Position numbers and translations under genes: made by a program
Assembly: GCA_009773375.1 (NCBI GenBank)
Contig: WRPH01000002.1
Span: 98,640 to 152,500, forward strand
Direction of reading: 5' to 3'
DNA from: Paracoccaceae bacterium
Lineage (GTDB): Bacteria; Pseudomonadota; Alphaproteobacteria; Rhodobacterales; Rhodobacteraceae
Length of the DNA: 53,861 nucleotides
The notes under the pieces: generated by a model
Seen by the model: the letters and a program-made list of their open reading frames with translations, nothing else
What the model was told of the DNA's origin: nothing
Database searches by the model: none
In this document: piece after piece, positions 9,032 to 16,936 of the stretch
How the letters are laid out: each line of letters opens with the position of its first letter
Numbering within the stretch: the stretch's first letter is position 1

Positions 9032-9847
9032 ATGCAGCATTGGATGGGGGGCGCCGTGCGGCCAAGGAAGGAACGATCCGAAGATGACGATCAGGACCGC
9101 GACTTCGTGGCGGCCTTGGCGCGTGGCTTGGAACTGTTGCGCGCCTTCCGCCGCGAGGGTGAATCGCTTGGCAACCGCGACCTGTCGGAACGCACAGGGC
9201 TCAGCAAATCCACCGTGTCGCGGCTGACCTATACGCTGCACAAGCTGGAATACCTTAGCTACAATCCCGACACCGCCCGCTATCAGCTTGCACCGCCGGT
9301 GCTGTCGCTGGGGTTTTCCTGCCTTGCCGGCATGCCGCTGCTGCAACTGGCCAAACCCTACATGCAGGAACTGGCCGATTACACCGGCATGCCGGTGGCG
9401 ATTGCCAGCCGCGACCGCTTGTCGATGGTCTATCTGGAACGCTGCAAGGGGTCGAACGCCGTGACCCTTGCCATCGAGGTCGGCGCGCATATCAAGCTGG
9501 CGACGACCGCCGTGGGGCGTGCCTGCATTGCCGCGCATCCGCCCGCCGAACGTGCCCGCCTGATCGATGCCGTGCGCGCGCATGAAGGCGATAACTGGGT
9601 CAACGTCCAGCCGGGGATCGACTCGGCAATCGAGGATTATCAGACCCGTGGCTACTGCACGTCCTACACCGAATGGAAGCGCGACGTGAACGCCGTGGCG
9701 GTGCCCTTCGTGCCGCGCGATGGCTCGCCCATCGTGGCGTTCAACTGCGGCGGCCCCTCTGCAACCCTGACGCGCGACCGGATCGAAAGCGATGTCGCGC
9801 CCCGCCTGATCGACCTTGTCCGCCGCGTGGCGGCGATAGCCCCCTGA
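9032..9847 (+). CDS. IclR family transcriptional regulator
   Basis: A 271-residue regulator with an N-terminal winged helix (NRDLSERTGLSKSTVSRL recognition region) and a C-terminal IclR effector-binding domain (HIKLATTAVGRACIA region). It is divergent from the aldehyde dehydrogenase operon and immediately upstream of acyl-CoA dehydrogenase, alcohol dehydrogenase and CoA-transferase genes, so it is the likely pathway-specific regulator of both halves. The start is uncertain: the ATG at 9032 lies only ~4 nt after the predicted transcription start, while ATG 9044 or GTG 9056 (preceded by GGGGGG) would trim 4 or 8 residues without touching the helix-turn-helix. Confidence 0.93.
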   Translation: MQHWMGGAVRPRKERSEDDDQDRDFVAALARGLELLRAFRREGESLGNRDLSERTGLSKSTVSRLTYTLHKLEYLSYNPDTARYQLAPPVLSLGFSCLAGMPLLQLAKPYMQELADYTGMPVAIASRDRLSMVYLERCKGSNAVTLAIEVGAHIKLATTAVGRACIAAHPPAERARLIDAVRAHEGDNWVNVQPGIDSAIEDYQTRGYCTSYTEWKRDVNAVAVPFVPRDGSPIVAFNCGGPSATLTRDRIESDVAPRLIDLVRRVAAIAP

Positions 9848-9861
9848 AATCAGAGAAGACC

Positions 9862-11025
9862 ATGGCCCTTGATCCCGATACCCTCGCCCAGTTCCTCGAT
9901 GCGCTTGACCGCTTTGTGAAGGACCGCCTGATCCCCAACGAGGCGCTGGTCGCCGACGATGACGCGATCCCGCCCGCGCTGGTGCAGGAAATCCGCGAGA
10001 TGGGGCTGTTCGGCATGTCGATCCCGGAAGAATACGGCGGGCTTGGCCTGACCATGGCCGAAGAGGTGCAGGCCGCCTTCGTGCTGGGGCAGACCTCGCC
10101 GGTGTTCCGGTCCTTGGTTGGCACCAACAACGGCATCGGGTCGCAAGGCATCATCATCGACGGCACCGTCGAACAGAAGGCGAAATATCTGCCGTCTTTG
10201 GCCTCGGGCGACATGATCGCGTCGTTTGCGCTGACCGAACCGGATGCGGGGTCGGACGCAGGCAGCTTGCGCACCACGGCGCGGCGGGATGGCGACGATT
10301 TCATCCTGAACGGCACCAAGCGCTATATCACCAACGCGCCGCGCGCCGATGTCTTTACGGTTTTTGCCCGCACCAATCCGGAGGTAAAGGGCTCGTCGGG
10401 CGTCAGCGCCTTTATCGTCGAGGCCGGAACGCCGGGCCTGTCGCTGGGCCAGCCTGACAAGAAGATGGGTCAGAAGGGGTCACATACCTGCGACGTGATC
10501 CTTGAAGATGTGCGCGTGCCCGCCGCCAATATCATCGGCGGTCCGGCGCGGGAAAACCAAGGCTTCAAGACCGCGATGAAGGTGCTGGACCGGGGCCGTC
10601 TGCATATCTCGGCGGTTTGCGTCGGCGCGGCCGAACGACTGATCCGCGATGCGCTCGCCTATGCGATGGAGCGCCGCCAGTTCGGTGAACCCATCGCCGA
10701 AAAGCAGCTGATCCAAGCCATGCTCGCCGACAGCCGCACCGAAGCCTTTGCCGCCCGCTGCATGATCGAGGAAACCGCGCGCCGTAAGGATGCCGGGGTG
10801 AACGTGTCCACCGATGCGGCCTGCTGCAAGATGTATGCCTCTGAAATGGTGGGCCGGGTGGCTGACCGGGCGGTGCAGATCCACGGCGGCGCGGGCTATA
10901 TGGCTGAATATGCGGTGGAACGGTTTTACCGCGATGTGCGGCTGTTCCGCATCTACGAAGGCACCACCCAGATTCAGCAGGTGCTGATCGCTCGCAACAT
11001 GATCCGCGACGCCGCTGCCGCCTGA
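9862..11025 (+). CDS. Acyl-CoA dehydrogenase
   Basis: A 387-residue FAD-dependent acyl-CoA dehydrogenase. Visible are the FAD/substrate region FALTEPDAGSDAGSL, RRQFGEPI, the C-terminal QIHGGAGYMAEY, and the catalytic base Glu at about 366 in RIYEGTTQIQQ, the usual position for short/medium-chain members. It introduces the alpha-beta double bond, passing electrons to ETF. The start is the ATG at 9862, 14 nt after the iclR stop. It begins a tight run with an iron alcohol dehydrogenase and a CoA-transferase. A dicarboxylyl-CoA substrate is inferred from the cluster, not from residues. Confidence 0.92.
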   Translation: MALDPDTLAQFLDALDRFVKDRLIPNEALVADDDAIPPALVQEIREMGLFGMSIPEEYGGLGLTMAEEVQAAFVLGQTSPVFRSLVGTNNGIGSQGIIIDGTVEQKAKYLPSLASGDMIASFALTEPDAGSDAGSLRTTARRDGDDFILNGTKRYITNAPRADVFTVFARTNPEVKGSSGVSAFIVEAGTPGLSLGQPDKKMGQKGSHTCDVILEDVRVPAANIIGGPARENQGFKTAMKVLDRGRLHISAVCVGAAERLIRDALAYAMERRQFGEPIAEKQLIQAMLADSRTEAFAARCMIEETARRKDAGVNVSTDAACCKMYASEMVGRVADRAVQIHGGAGYMAEYAVERFYRDVRLFRIYEGTTQIQQVLIARNMIRDAAAA

Positions 11026-11039
11026 ATACCCCGGAGACC

Positions 11040-12197
11040 ATGATGAACTTCAATTTCCTCGCCACCCCCCGCATCGTTTGCCAAAGCGGTGGCCTTGGCC
11101 AGTTGGGCAGCTTGGCGCAGGGTCTGTCGGTCCGCCGTGCCTTTGTCATTACCGACCCCGGCATCGTCGCCTGCGGTTTTGCGGCGCAGGCGCTGGCGGC
11201 GCTGGCGGCTGCGGGCATTGTCGGCGAGATCTTTGACAAGGTGCAGGCCGATCCGCCCATCGCGGTTGTCGAGGCGGCGGTTGAAGCCGCCCGTGCCTTT
11301 GGGGCCGATGGCGTCATTGGTCTGGGCGGTGGCAGCTCGCTGGATACCGCCAAGGTCGTGGCAGCGGCGGTGGCAACCGGGCAGCCTGTTGCCGACATGA
11401 TCGGAACGGATCGCGTCACCGGGCAGCGCCTGCCGCTGATCCAGGTGCCGACCACTGCCGGAACCGGGTCCGAGGTGACATGGGTTTCGGTGCTGACTTC
11501 GGATAGCCATGAAAAGAAGGCGGTTTATGCGGTGCAGCTTTTGCCCGACATTGCGCTGCTGGACGCCAAACTGACGCTTGGCATGCCGCGCGCCATCACG
11601 GCGGCCACCGCGCTGGATGCGATGGTTCATGCCATCGAGGCCGCAACCAGCCGCACCCGCAAGAACCCGATTTCCGACGGGCTGGCCGACAAGGCGCTGG
11701 TGCTGCTGGGCCAGAACCTGCCCATCGTGCTGGACACCCCCACCGATCTGGCCGCGCGCGAGGCGATGCTGCTGGGGGCCACCCTTGCCGGTATGGCCTT
11801 TATCAACGCCAGCGTCGGCGCGATCCATGCGCTGTCTTATCCGCTGGGCACCGGCTTTCATGTGCCGCACGGCCATGCCAACGCCTTGGTGGCGGGGCCG
11901 GTCCTGCGCTTTAACCTGCCAGTGGCCGAGGCCGAATACGCCCGGCTGTCGCGCCTGCTGTTGCCTGCACGGCACTTCAACTCGGACGCTGCCGCCGCAT
12001 TGGCCCTGATCGAGGAAATGGAGCGGATGCTGAAAGCCAGCGGGTTGAAAACCCGGCTGTCCGAGGTGGGCGTGACCGAAGCCGACCTTCCCGGCATGGC
12101 AAACGAAGTTGTCACCGGTATCAGCCGCCTGCTGGCCACCAATCCGCGCGACATGACCGAAATGGATGTCGCCGCCCTTTACCGCGAGGTGCTGTGA
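11040..12197 (+). CDS. Iron-containing alcohol dehydrogenase
   Basis: A 385-residue group III (Fe-ADH) dehydrogenase. GGGSSLDTAK (97-106) binds the cofactor. Metal ligands are expected among the His residues of AMVHAIEAATSR, IHALSYPLG and VPHGHANAL. CGGAGACC precedes the start. The gene lies between the acyl-CoA dehydrogenase and the CoA-transferase; its TGA overlaps the next ATG by one base. In the pathway model it oxidises the omega-hydroxyacid released by the lactone hydrolase to the aldehyde acid. Members of this family vary in direction and substrate. Confidence 0.92.
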   Translation: MMNFNFLATPRIVCQSGGLGQLGSLAQGLSVRRAFVITDPGIVACGFAAQALAALAAAGIVGEIFDKVQADPPIAVVEAAVEAARAFGADGVIGLGGGSSLDTAKVVAAAVATGQPVADMIGTDRVTGQRLPLIQVPTTAGTGSEVTWVSVLTSDSHEKKAVYAVQLLPDIALLDAKLTLGMPRAITAATALDAMVHAIEAATSRTRKNPISDGLADKALVLLGQNLPIVLDTPTDLAAREAMLLGATLAGMAFINASVGAIHALSYPLGTGFHVPHGHANALVAGPVLRFNLPVAEAEYARLSRLLLPARHFNSDAAAALALIEEMERMLKASGLKTRLSEVGVTEADLPGMANEVVTGISRLLATNPRDMTEMDVAALYREVL

Positions 12198-13399
12198 TGG
12201 CTGGCGCCTTGGATGGTATCCGCGTGCTGGACCTGAGCCGCGTGCTGGGCGGGCCTTATTGCACGCAAACACTGGCCGATTACGGGGCCGAGGTGATCAA
12301 GGTCGAGCCGCCGCAGGGCGATGAGACCCGCAGCTGGGGTCCGCCCTTCAATGACGGGCTTTCCGCCTATTTCTCGGGGGCCAACCGCAACAAGCGCTCG
12401 ATCGCGATTGATATCGGCAAGCCCGCCGGGCGCGACGTGATCCTGCGGCTGCTGGAAACCGCCGATGTGCTGGTCCACAACTTCAAGCCCGGAGCGCTGG
12501 AAAAATGGGGTCTGGGCTATGACGCGGTGCTGAAAGACCGCTTCCCCAAGCTGATCCTGTGCCATGTGACCGGCTTTGGCGCCGACGGCCCCTTGGGTGG
12601 TTTTCCCGGCTATGACGCCGTAGTGCAGGCGATGACCGGCCTGATGAGCATCAACGGCAATCCGGCGAACGGCCCGACACGGATGGGCACGCCGATTGTC
12701 GATATCGGCACCGGCCTGATCGCCTGCAATGCGATCCTTGCTGCTGTGATCGAACGCTTCCGCTCGGGCCTTGGCCAGGCCATCGAGGTGCCGCTTTACG
12801 ATTGCGCCATCAGCATGATGCACCCGCAGGCTGCCAATACGCTGATGTCGGGCAAGGTGCCGGTCGCCACGGGCAACGGCCACCCCAACATCGTGCCCTA
12901 TGACATGTTCGAAACCCGCACCGGCAAGCTGTATCTGGCGGTTGGCAACAACGGCCAGTTCGCCAAGCTGTGCGAGGTTCTGGGCATCCCCGAGCTTCCG
13001 CGCGATCCGCGCTTTGCCGATAACGCCGCCCGGCTGGCGCATCGCGCCGAGATCACCGCGATTCTGGCAGACCGTCTGGCGCAGACCGACGCGCAGGAAC
13101 TGGAGCCGGTGTTGCTGCGCGCAGGTGTCCCCGCCGGGGTTGTCCGCAATGTCAACGAGGCGCTGGACCACCCGCACACCCGGCATCGCGGCATGGTGGT
13201 TTCCGAAGGCAGCTACAAGGGTACCGGCATTCCGGCGCGGTTTTCCAGAACGCCGGGCAAGCTCCGCATGGTGCCGCCGCGCTTTGCCCAGCACAGCCGC
13301 GCCCTGCTGCGCGAGGCGGGTTTTTCGGCAGAGCAGATCGACGCGTTGACCGCTGCGGGCATCGTTCTGGATGATCAGCACAAGACGGGCCAGACATAA
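12197..13399 (+). CDS. CaiB/BaiF (family III) CoA-transferase
   Basis: A 400-residue family III CoA-transferase with the N-terminal LDLSRVLGGPYCTQTLADYGAEVIKVE-type signature and the catalytic Asp169 in PIVDIGTG. It moves CoA between carboxylic acids through an aspartyl-CoA anhydride. The ATG at 12197 overlaps the alcohol dehydrogenase stop (TGATG), implying translational coupling. In this setting it would activate the dicarboxylic acid made by the aldehyde dehydrogenase, as succinyl-CoA:glutarate-type transferases do. The partner acid and CoA donor are not predictable from sequence. Confidence 0.92.
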   Translation: MAGALDGIRVLDLSRVLGGPYCTQTLADYGAEVIKVEPPQGDETRSWGPPFNDGLSAYFSGANRNKRSIAIDIGKPAGRDVILRLLETADVLVHNFKPGALEKWGLGYDAVLKDRFPKLILCHVTGFGADGPLGGFPGYDAVVQAMTGLMSINGNPANGPTRMGTPIVDIGTGLIACNAILAAVIERFRSGLGQAIEVPLYDCAISMMHPQAANTLMSGKVPVATGNGHPNIVPYDMFETRTGKLYLAVGNNGQFAKLCEVLGIPELPRDPRFADNAARLAHRAEITAILADRLAQTDAQELEPVLLRAGVPAGVVRNVNEALDHPHTRHRGMVVSEGSYKGTGIPARFSRTPGKLRMVPPRFAQHSRALLREAGFSAEQIDALTAAGIVLDDQHKTGQT

Positions 13400-13450
13400 C
13401 GCGGTTGCTTCAGCCGCCAGAATGGCCCGACGCACAAAAGGGGGAGCAAG

Positions 13451-13708
13451 ATGCAACAAGCACTCGTGACGCCGGACCGGATTCCTGAATGGATTCCGGG
13501 CACCATGACAATGGACAGTTCCCGTCGGGGCTGGAAGGGCATCACCCTGAAGGGCTATCACTATGATCGCCAGCAGGCCGCCATCCCGCCGATGCGCGAC
13601 TACATGATCGTGGCCTATGACGGCGCTCCGACAACAATGTCGCGCTCTGCAGGTGGGGCATGGCAAAGCGCTGCGGTCGGCGCGGGCAAGATCTCACTTA
13701 GCAAGTAG
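13451..13708 (+). pseudogene. Truncated AraC-type regulator (N-terminal remnant)
   Basis: An 85-residue reading frame with a good ribosome binding site (GGGGGAGCAAG) that resembles only the first ~85 residues of AraC-family activators: WIPGTMTMDSS, WKGITLKGY, IPPMRDYMIV and a GAWQSAAVGAGKISL beta-strand segment. The DNA-binding AraC domain is absent; the homology stops near 13700 and the downstream DNA differs in character. The most likely history is loss of the rest of the gene by the rearrangement that brought in the following islet. It lies right after the CoA-transferase gene, so the intact gene probably regulated the cluster. Resemblance is from memory, not a search. Confidence 0.6.
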
Positions 13709-13859
13709 AATCGAAAACTCGGTCTGCATTCCGCCATCCCTCTGGGAATTTTTCTGACACTATGGCGTCCCGAGTCACCACAGGCAAGAACATAGACGGA
13801 ATATCGGACAGAACGGGTTAACGCATGATTGATGTGATCGGCGTGGCATTGCGTCCTAC

Positions 13860-14105
13860 TTAGCCATCAAAAATGCTGCGGAACCACGCGTAAGCACCCA
13901 AGCCCAGAACGAGATATCCCGCCACTCGCTTTAATCGCCGATCCGACGCAGCCAGATCATCGGCGATCTTTCGTGCCTGCCATTGCCAACCGGGTCCAAG
14001 AGTAGCCCCGCACTTCGGGCAGATTGTAGCAGAACTGGCAATTTTCTTGCGGCACGATGGGCACAGCAAGAGCTGGGCCGGAGCTTGTAAGCCGTCTGTT
14101 TTCAA
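13860..14105 (-). CDS. Small zinc-ribbon membrane protein
   Basis: An 81-residue protein with a double CxxC zinc ribbon (CPSC-x11-CPKC) near the N-terminus and a hydrophobic segment (VAGYLVLGLGAYAWF) at the C-terminus, suggesting a membrane anchor. An upstream ATG exists at 14126, but TTG at 14105 is favoured. It is preceded by CGGAGG six bases away and forms a TTGA start/stop overlap with the gene before it, a typical coupling arrangement. No function is known; it is cotranscribed with the small secreted protein gene. Confidence 0.65.
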   Translation of the reverse strand: MKTDGLQAPAQLLLCPSCRKKIASSATICPKCGATLGPGWQWQARKIADDLAASDRRLKRVAGYLVLGLGAYAWFRSIFDG

Positions 14106-14473
14106 CGGATGCCTCCGGAGTAGCACGCGAGTTCGGCCTCGTTCCGGAACTCCTGCACGGCCCCTACCCTGTTCTCCTCGGTAACGTAGGCGGGTTTCTC
14201 ATATGCCGCGACGACCAGTCGCTTAAGAAACGCAGCATAGCTTCGGGCACTCTCTGTCGTCCCTTTGCCCACGGTTTCATCCGTGCGCTTCATCAGGTCG
14301 GACATGGGCGTGTTCTTGAGCCGCAGTTGCATGATGCTTTCCGCGACGTCGCCAACCTGTGCACACGCAGCATTCCACACCTCATTGTCGTTCATACCAT
14401 CAGTTGATTTCGGTTGTGCGAGCAGCGGAGTGCCCGACAAAACAACGGCAACAAACATAGCAGCAAGACGCAT
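14102..14473 (-). CDS. Small secreted protein of unknown function
   Basis: A 123-residue protein with a clear signal peptide (MRLAAMFVAVVLSGTPLLAQ) and a helical, charged mature part containing two cysteines (NAACAQVG and ELACYSGG) that could form a disulfide. AGGGTGAG precedes the start. It is coupled to the zinc-ribbon gene and divergent from the XRE regulator gene. I do not recognise the family. Base composition is less GC-biased than the neighbours, in line with a transferred islet. Confidence 0.7.
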   Translation of the reverse strand: MRLAAMFVAVVLSGTPLLAQPKSTDGMNDNEVWNAACAQVGDVAESIMQLRLKNTPMSDLMKRTDETVGKGTTESARSYAAFLKRLVVAAYEKPAYVTEENRVGAVQEFRNEAELACYSGGIR

Positions 14474-14489
14474 CGCTCACCCTTTTTCT

Positions 14490-14506
14490 AGCGCACCCGG
14501 TGCGCT
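14490..14506. promoter_or_regulatory. Palindrome between secreted-protein and XRE genes (candidate operator)
   Basis: A perfect 8-bp inverted repeat around one base, AGCGCACC-C-GGTGCGCT, lies in the 89-bp divergent region. A further GCGCAC half-site follows at 14510. It is a natural autoregulatory site for the adjacent XRE protein. Confidence 0.5.
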
Positions 14507-14562
14507 GGGCGCACAATGTACGTTAAAATAGGTCGCCTTAAAACCGGCAAGCTTCAATAACC

Positions 14563-14796
14563 TTGGGTGTGAAGCGCACCGAGAAAAGCCCCTTACGTGA
14601 TGTCCTCGCCCGCAACATGCGGCTGATGCGGGCTGAGCGAGGCTGGTCTCAAGAGGTACTTGCCGCAGAGGCTGGGCTTAACCGGACATATCTGAGTGCC
14701 GTTGAGCGGTCCGAGCAAAACATCTCCCTCGACAATATTTGGAAGGTGGCGCGCGCACTCGGCGTGCCTGCGAGTCGCCTGATTTCAGGTGACTGA
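14563..14796 (+). CDS. XRE-family helix-turn-helix regulator
   Basis: A 77-residue protein that is almost entirely one Cro/CI-type HTH domain (MRLMRAERGWSQEVLAAEAG, then LNRTYLSAVERSEQNIS). It resembles small stand-alone regulators and controller proteins. The start is TTG at 14563 or GTG at 14569; neither has a strong ribosome binding site. It is divergent from the secreted/zinc-ribbon pair and next to tRNA-Leu. No restriction-modification or toxin gene lies beside it, so a role in local regulation of the islet is inferred. Confidence 0.85.
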   Translation: MGVKRTEKSPLRDVLARNMRLMRAERGWSQEVLAAEAGLNRTYLSAVERSEQNISLDNIWKVARALGVPASRLISGD

Positions 14797-14841
14797 GGCC
14801 AGTCCCGCGGCCTTAGGGGGATACAAAGGGGGACTGGGAAT

Positions 14842-14883
14842 AGAAAAAGCCGTGCAACCTGTTGAAGTCACACGGCTTTTTCT
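14842..14883. terminator. Bidirectional terminator between XRE gene and tRNA-Leu
   Basis: A perfect 13-bp inverted repeat (AGAAAAAGCCGTG / CACGGCTTTTTCT) with a 16-nt loop. The GC core flanked by A5/T5 tracts works in both directions: it ends the XRE transcript on the plus strand and the tRNA transcript on the minus strand. Confidence 0.8.
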
Positions 14884-14891
14884 TTGAAATA

Positions 14892-14976
14892 TGGTGCCCA
14901 GAAGAGGACTCGAACCTCCACGTCTTGCAACACTGGTACCTGAAACCAGCGCGTCTACCAATTCCGCCATCTGGGC
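14892..14976 (-). tRNA. tRNA-Leu (anticodon CAG)
   Basis: An 85-nt class II tRNA read on the minus strand. The acceptor stem is GCCCAGA/TCTGGGC, the anticodon arm CTGGT-TTCAGGT-ACCAG gives anticodon CAG (reads CUG), there is a long variable arm, the T arm contains GGTTCGAGTCC, and the 3' CCA is encoded. Its 3' end faces the small accessory islet at 13709-14796, but no duplicated tRNA 3' end (att repeat) was found in the window. Confidence 0.95.
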
Positions 14977-14991
14977 AGATGTCGTGGGGGC

Positions 14992-15020
14992 GATGTAGCC
15001 AAGCTGGTGGGGGGTGTCAA
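14992..15020 (-). promoter_or_regulatory. Promoter of tRNA-Leu
   Basis: On the minus strand, a consensus -35 TTGACA (15020-15015), a 17-bp spacer and TACATC (14997-14992) lie 15 bp before the tRNA 5' end. A GC-rich discriminator follows, as is usual for stable-RNA promoters. Confidence 0.65.
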
Positions 15021-15132
15021 CAGGGGGCAAACAGAAAATCTGGAAAATTCGTCGCGGTGAATAGACTTGCCGCTGTGGCGCTGGGCGATTATTCAGGCGG
15101 GAACAGATATTGCAGGGCCTGAGGGGTTTCCC

Positions 15133-16116
15133 ATGAGCAAACTTGTCACCATCTACGGCGGCTCCGGTTTTGTCGGGCGCTATATCGCCCGTCGTATGGC
15201 GAAAGAAGGCTGGCGTGTGCGCATCGCCTGTCGTCGCCCGAACGAGGCTTTGTTTGTCAAATCCTACGGCGCGGTTGGTCAGGTTGAACCCGTGCTGTGC
15301 AATATCCGCGACGATGCCTCAGTGCGCAGCGTTATGGCGGGGGCGGATGCGGTGGTGAACTGCGTCGGCACCTTTGACCGTGGCGGCAAGAATAACTTCA
15401 CCGCCGTTCAGGCCGAAGGCGCGGGGCGCATTGCCCGGATCGCTGCCGAACAAGGCGTGGCAAATCTGGTGCATATCTCGGCGTTGGGCGCGGACAAGAA
15501 CGCAGGCAGCCTTTACGCGCAGTCGAAGGGCGAAGGCGAGGCGGCTATTCTGGCCGCGTTCCCGCACGCGATGATCCTGCGGCCTTCGGTGATTTTCGGC
15601 AATGAAGACGGCTTCTTCAACCGCTTCGGCGGTATGGCGGGCATGGGCCCGGTGCTGCCGCTGGTTGGTGGCAACACCAAATTCCAGCCGGTCTATGTCG
15701 ATGACGTGGCGCAGGCTGCGGTCAAGGGCATCAAGGGCGAGGCGCAGGGTGTCTTCGAACTCGGCGGTCCCGATGCCGAAGCCTTCAAGACCATCATCGC
15801 CAAGATGCTGGTGGTGATCCGCCGCCGCCGTCTGGTGCTGAACCTGCCATTCTGGGCCGCCAAAATCCCGGCGACGCTGCTGGATTTCGCATCGGCCTGC
15901 ACGCTGGGCCTGATCAAGAACAAGATCCTGACCCGCGATCAGGTGGAAAGCCTGAAGACCGATTCCACCGTGACACCGGGCGCAAAAACCCTTGCCGATC
16001 TGGGCATTACCGCCACCGACTATGCCTCGGTGATCCCGGAATACCTGTGGCGCTACCGCCCCTCGGGCCAATATGCCGCGATCAAGGAATCTGCCAAGAA
16101 CCTGAAGAAAGCCTAA
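15133..16116 (+). CDS. NAD(P)-binding protein, complex I NDUFA9 subunit family
   Basis: A 327-residue atypical SDR. GGSGFVG (9-15) begins the Rossmann fold; VHISALGADKNAGSLYAQSKGEGEA-type sequence carries the Tyr/Lys region, and the C-terminal part is characteristic of NDUFA9/39-kDa complex I accessory subunits found in alphaproteobacteria. GAGGGG precedes the ATG at 15133. It is followed after three bases by uppP and is probably cotranscribed. A structural or assembly role in respiratory complex I is family knowledge; enzymatic activity is not established. Confidence 0.85.
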   Translation: MSKLVTIYGGSGFVGRYIARRMAKEGWRVRIACRRPNEALFVKSYGAVGQVEPVLCNIRDDASVRSVMAGADAVVNCVGTFDRGGKNNFTAVQAEGAGRIARIAAEQGVANLVHISALGADKNAGSLYAQSKGEGEAAILAAFPHAMILRPSVIFGNEDGFFNRFGGMAGMGPVLPLVGGNTKFQPVYVDDVAQAAVKGIKGEAQGVFELGGPDAEAFKTIIAKMLVVIRRRRLVLNLPFWAAKIPATLLDFASACTLGLIKNKILTRDQVESLKTDSTVTPGAKTLADLGITATDYASVIPEYLWRYRPSGQYAAIKESAKNLKKA

Positions 16117-16119
16117 GTC

Positions 16120-16920
16120 GTGGAACAGACCCTCGTTGCGGCCCTTCTTGGTTTACTGGAGGGGCTGACCGAGTTCATCCCGGTTTCCTCAACCGGCCAC
16201 CTGCTGCTGGCTTCGCATTTCCTGGGCTTTGAAAGTGCGGGCAAGACCTTTGAGGTGGTGATTCAGCTGGGTGCCGTGCTGGCGATCCTGACGGTTTACT
16301 TCGGCAAGCTGGTGACGGTGTTCGGGACCGCCCACCGCGACCCCGCCGCGTTCCGCTTCATCGTCTCGGTGCTGCTGGCGTTTCTGCCCGCCGTGGTGAT
16401 CGGCGTGCTGGCGCATGATTTCATCAAGACCGTGCTGTTCGAGACCCCCAAGCTGATCGCCACCATGCTGATCGTGGGTGGGGTGATCTTGCTGTTTGTC
16501 GAACGCTTTGCCCCCGAACCCACCGTGCAGGACGCCAGTGCGCTGCCGTTCCGCAAGGCGCTCGCCATCGGCTTCATCCAATGTCTTGCGATGGTGCCGG
16601 GGGTGTCGCGCTCTGGCTCTACCATCGTCGGTGCCTTGCTGCTGGGGGTTTCCAAGCGTGCTGCGGCAGAGTTTTCGTTCTTTCTGTCGCTGCCGACCAT
16701 GGCCGGAGCGGTGGCCTATGATCTGTATAAAAACCGCGACGTGCTGGATTTTTCGGCTTGGACCGACATCAGCATCGGCTTTGTGGTGGCCTTTCTGTCG
16801 GCGGTTCTTGTGGTGCGCTGGCTGCTGAATTTCGTCAGCCGTAACGGTTATGCGCTGTTCGGCTGGTGGCGAATCATCATCGGATCGCTTGCCCTAGCGG
16901 CACTTTATGCCGGGCTTTAG
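16120..16920 (+). CDS. uppP: Undecaprenyl-diphosphatase UppP (BacA)
   Basis: A 266-residue integral membrane phosphatase that converts undecaprenyl diphosphate to the monophosphate lipid carrier for cell-wall synthesis. The conserved [14 protein letters not shown] motif (14-27) and PGVSRSGST segment hold the active site; several hydrophobic helices span the rest. Length is as expected. The start is GTG at 16120, three bases after the preceding stop, implying coupling with the NDUFA9-like gene. Confidence 0.95.
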   Translation: MEQTLVAALLGLLEGLTEFIPVSSTGHLLLASHFLGFESAGKTFEVVIQLGAVLAILTVYFGKLVTVFGTAHRDPAAFRFIVSVLLAFLPAVVIGVLAHDFIKTVLFETPKLIATMLIVGGVILLFVERFAPEPTVQDASALPFRKALAIGFIQCLAMVPGVSRSGSTIVGALLLGVSKRAAAEFSFFLSLPTMAGAVAYDLYKNRDVLDFSAWTDISIGFVVAFLSAVLVVRWLLNFVSRNGYALFGWWRIIIGSLALAALYAGL

Positions 16921-16936
16921 TGAAATATGTATCATG

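Noticed and set aside
14892..14976. Possible att duplication of the tRNA-Leu 3' end bordering an integrated island
   Set aside because: No second copy of the tRNA 3' segment was found nearby and no integrase gene is present, so integration at the tRNA is only a suspicion.
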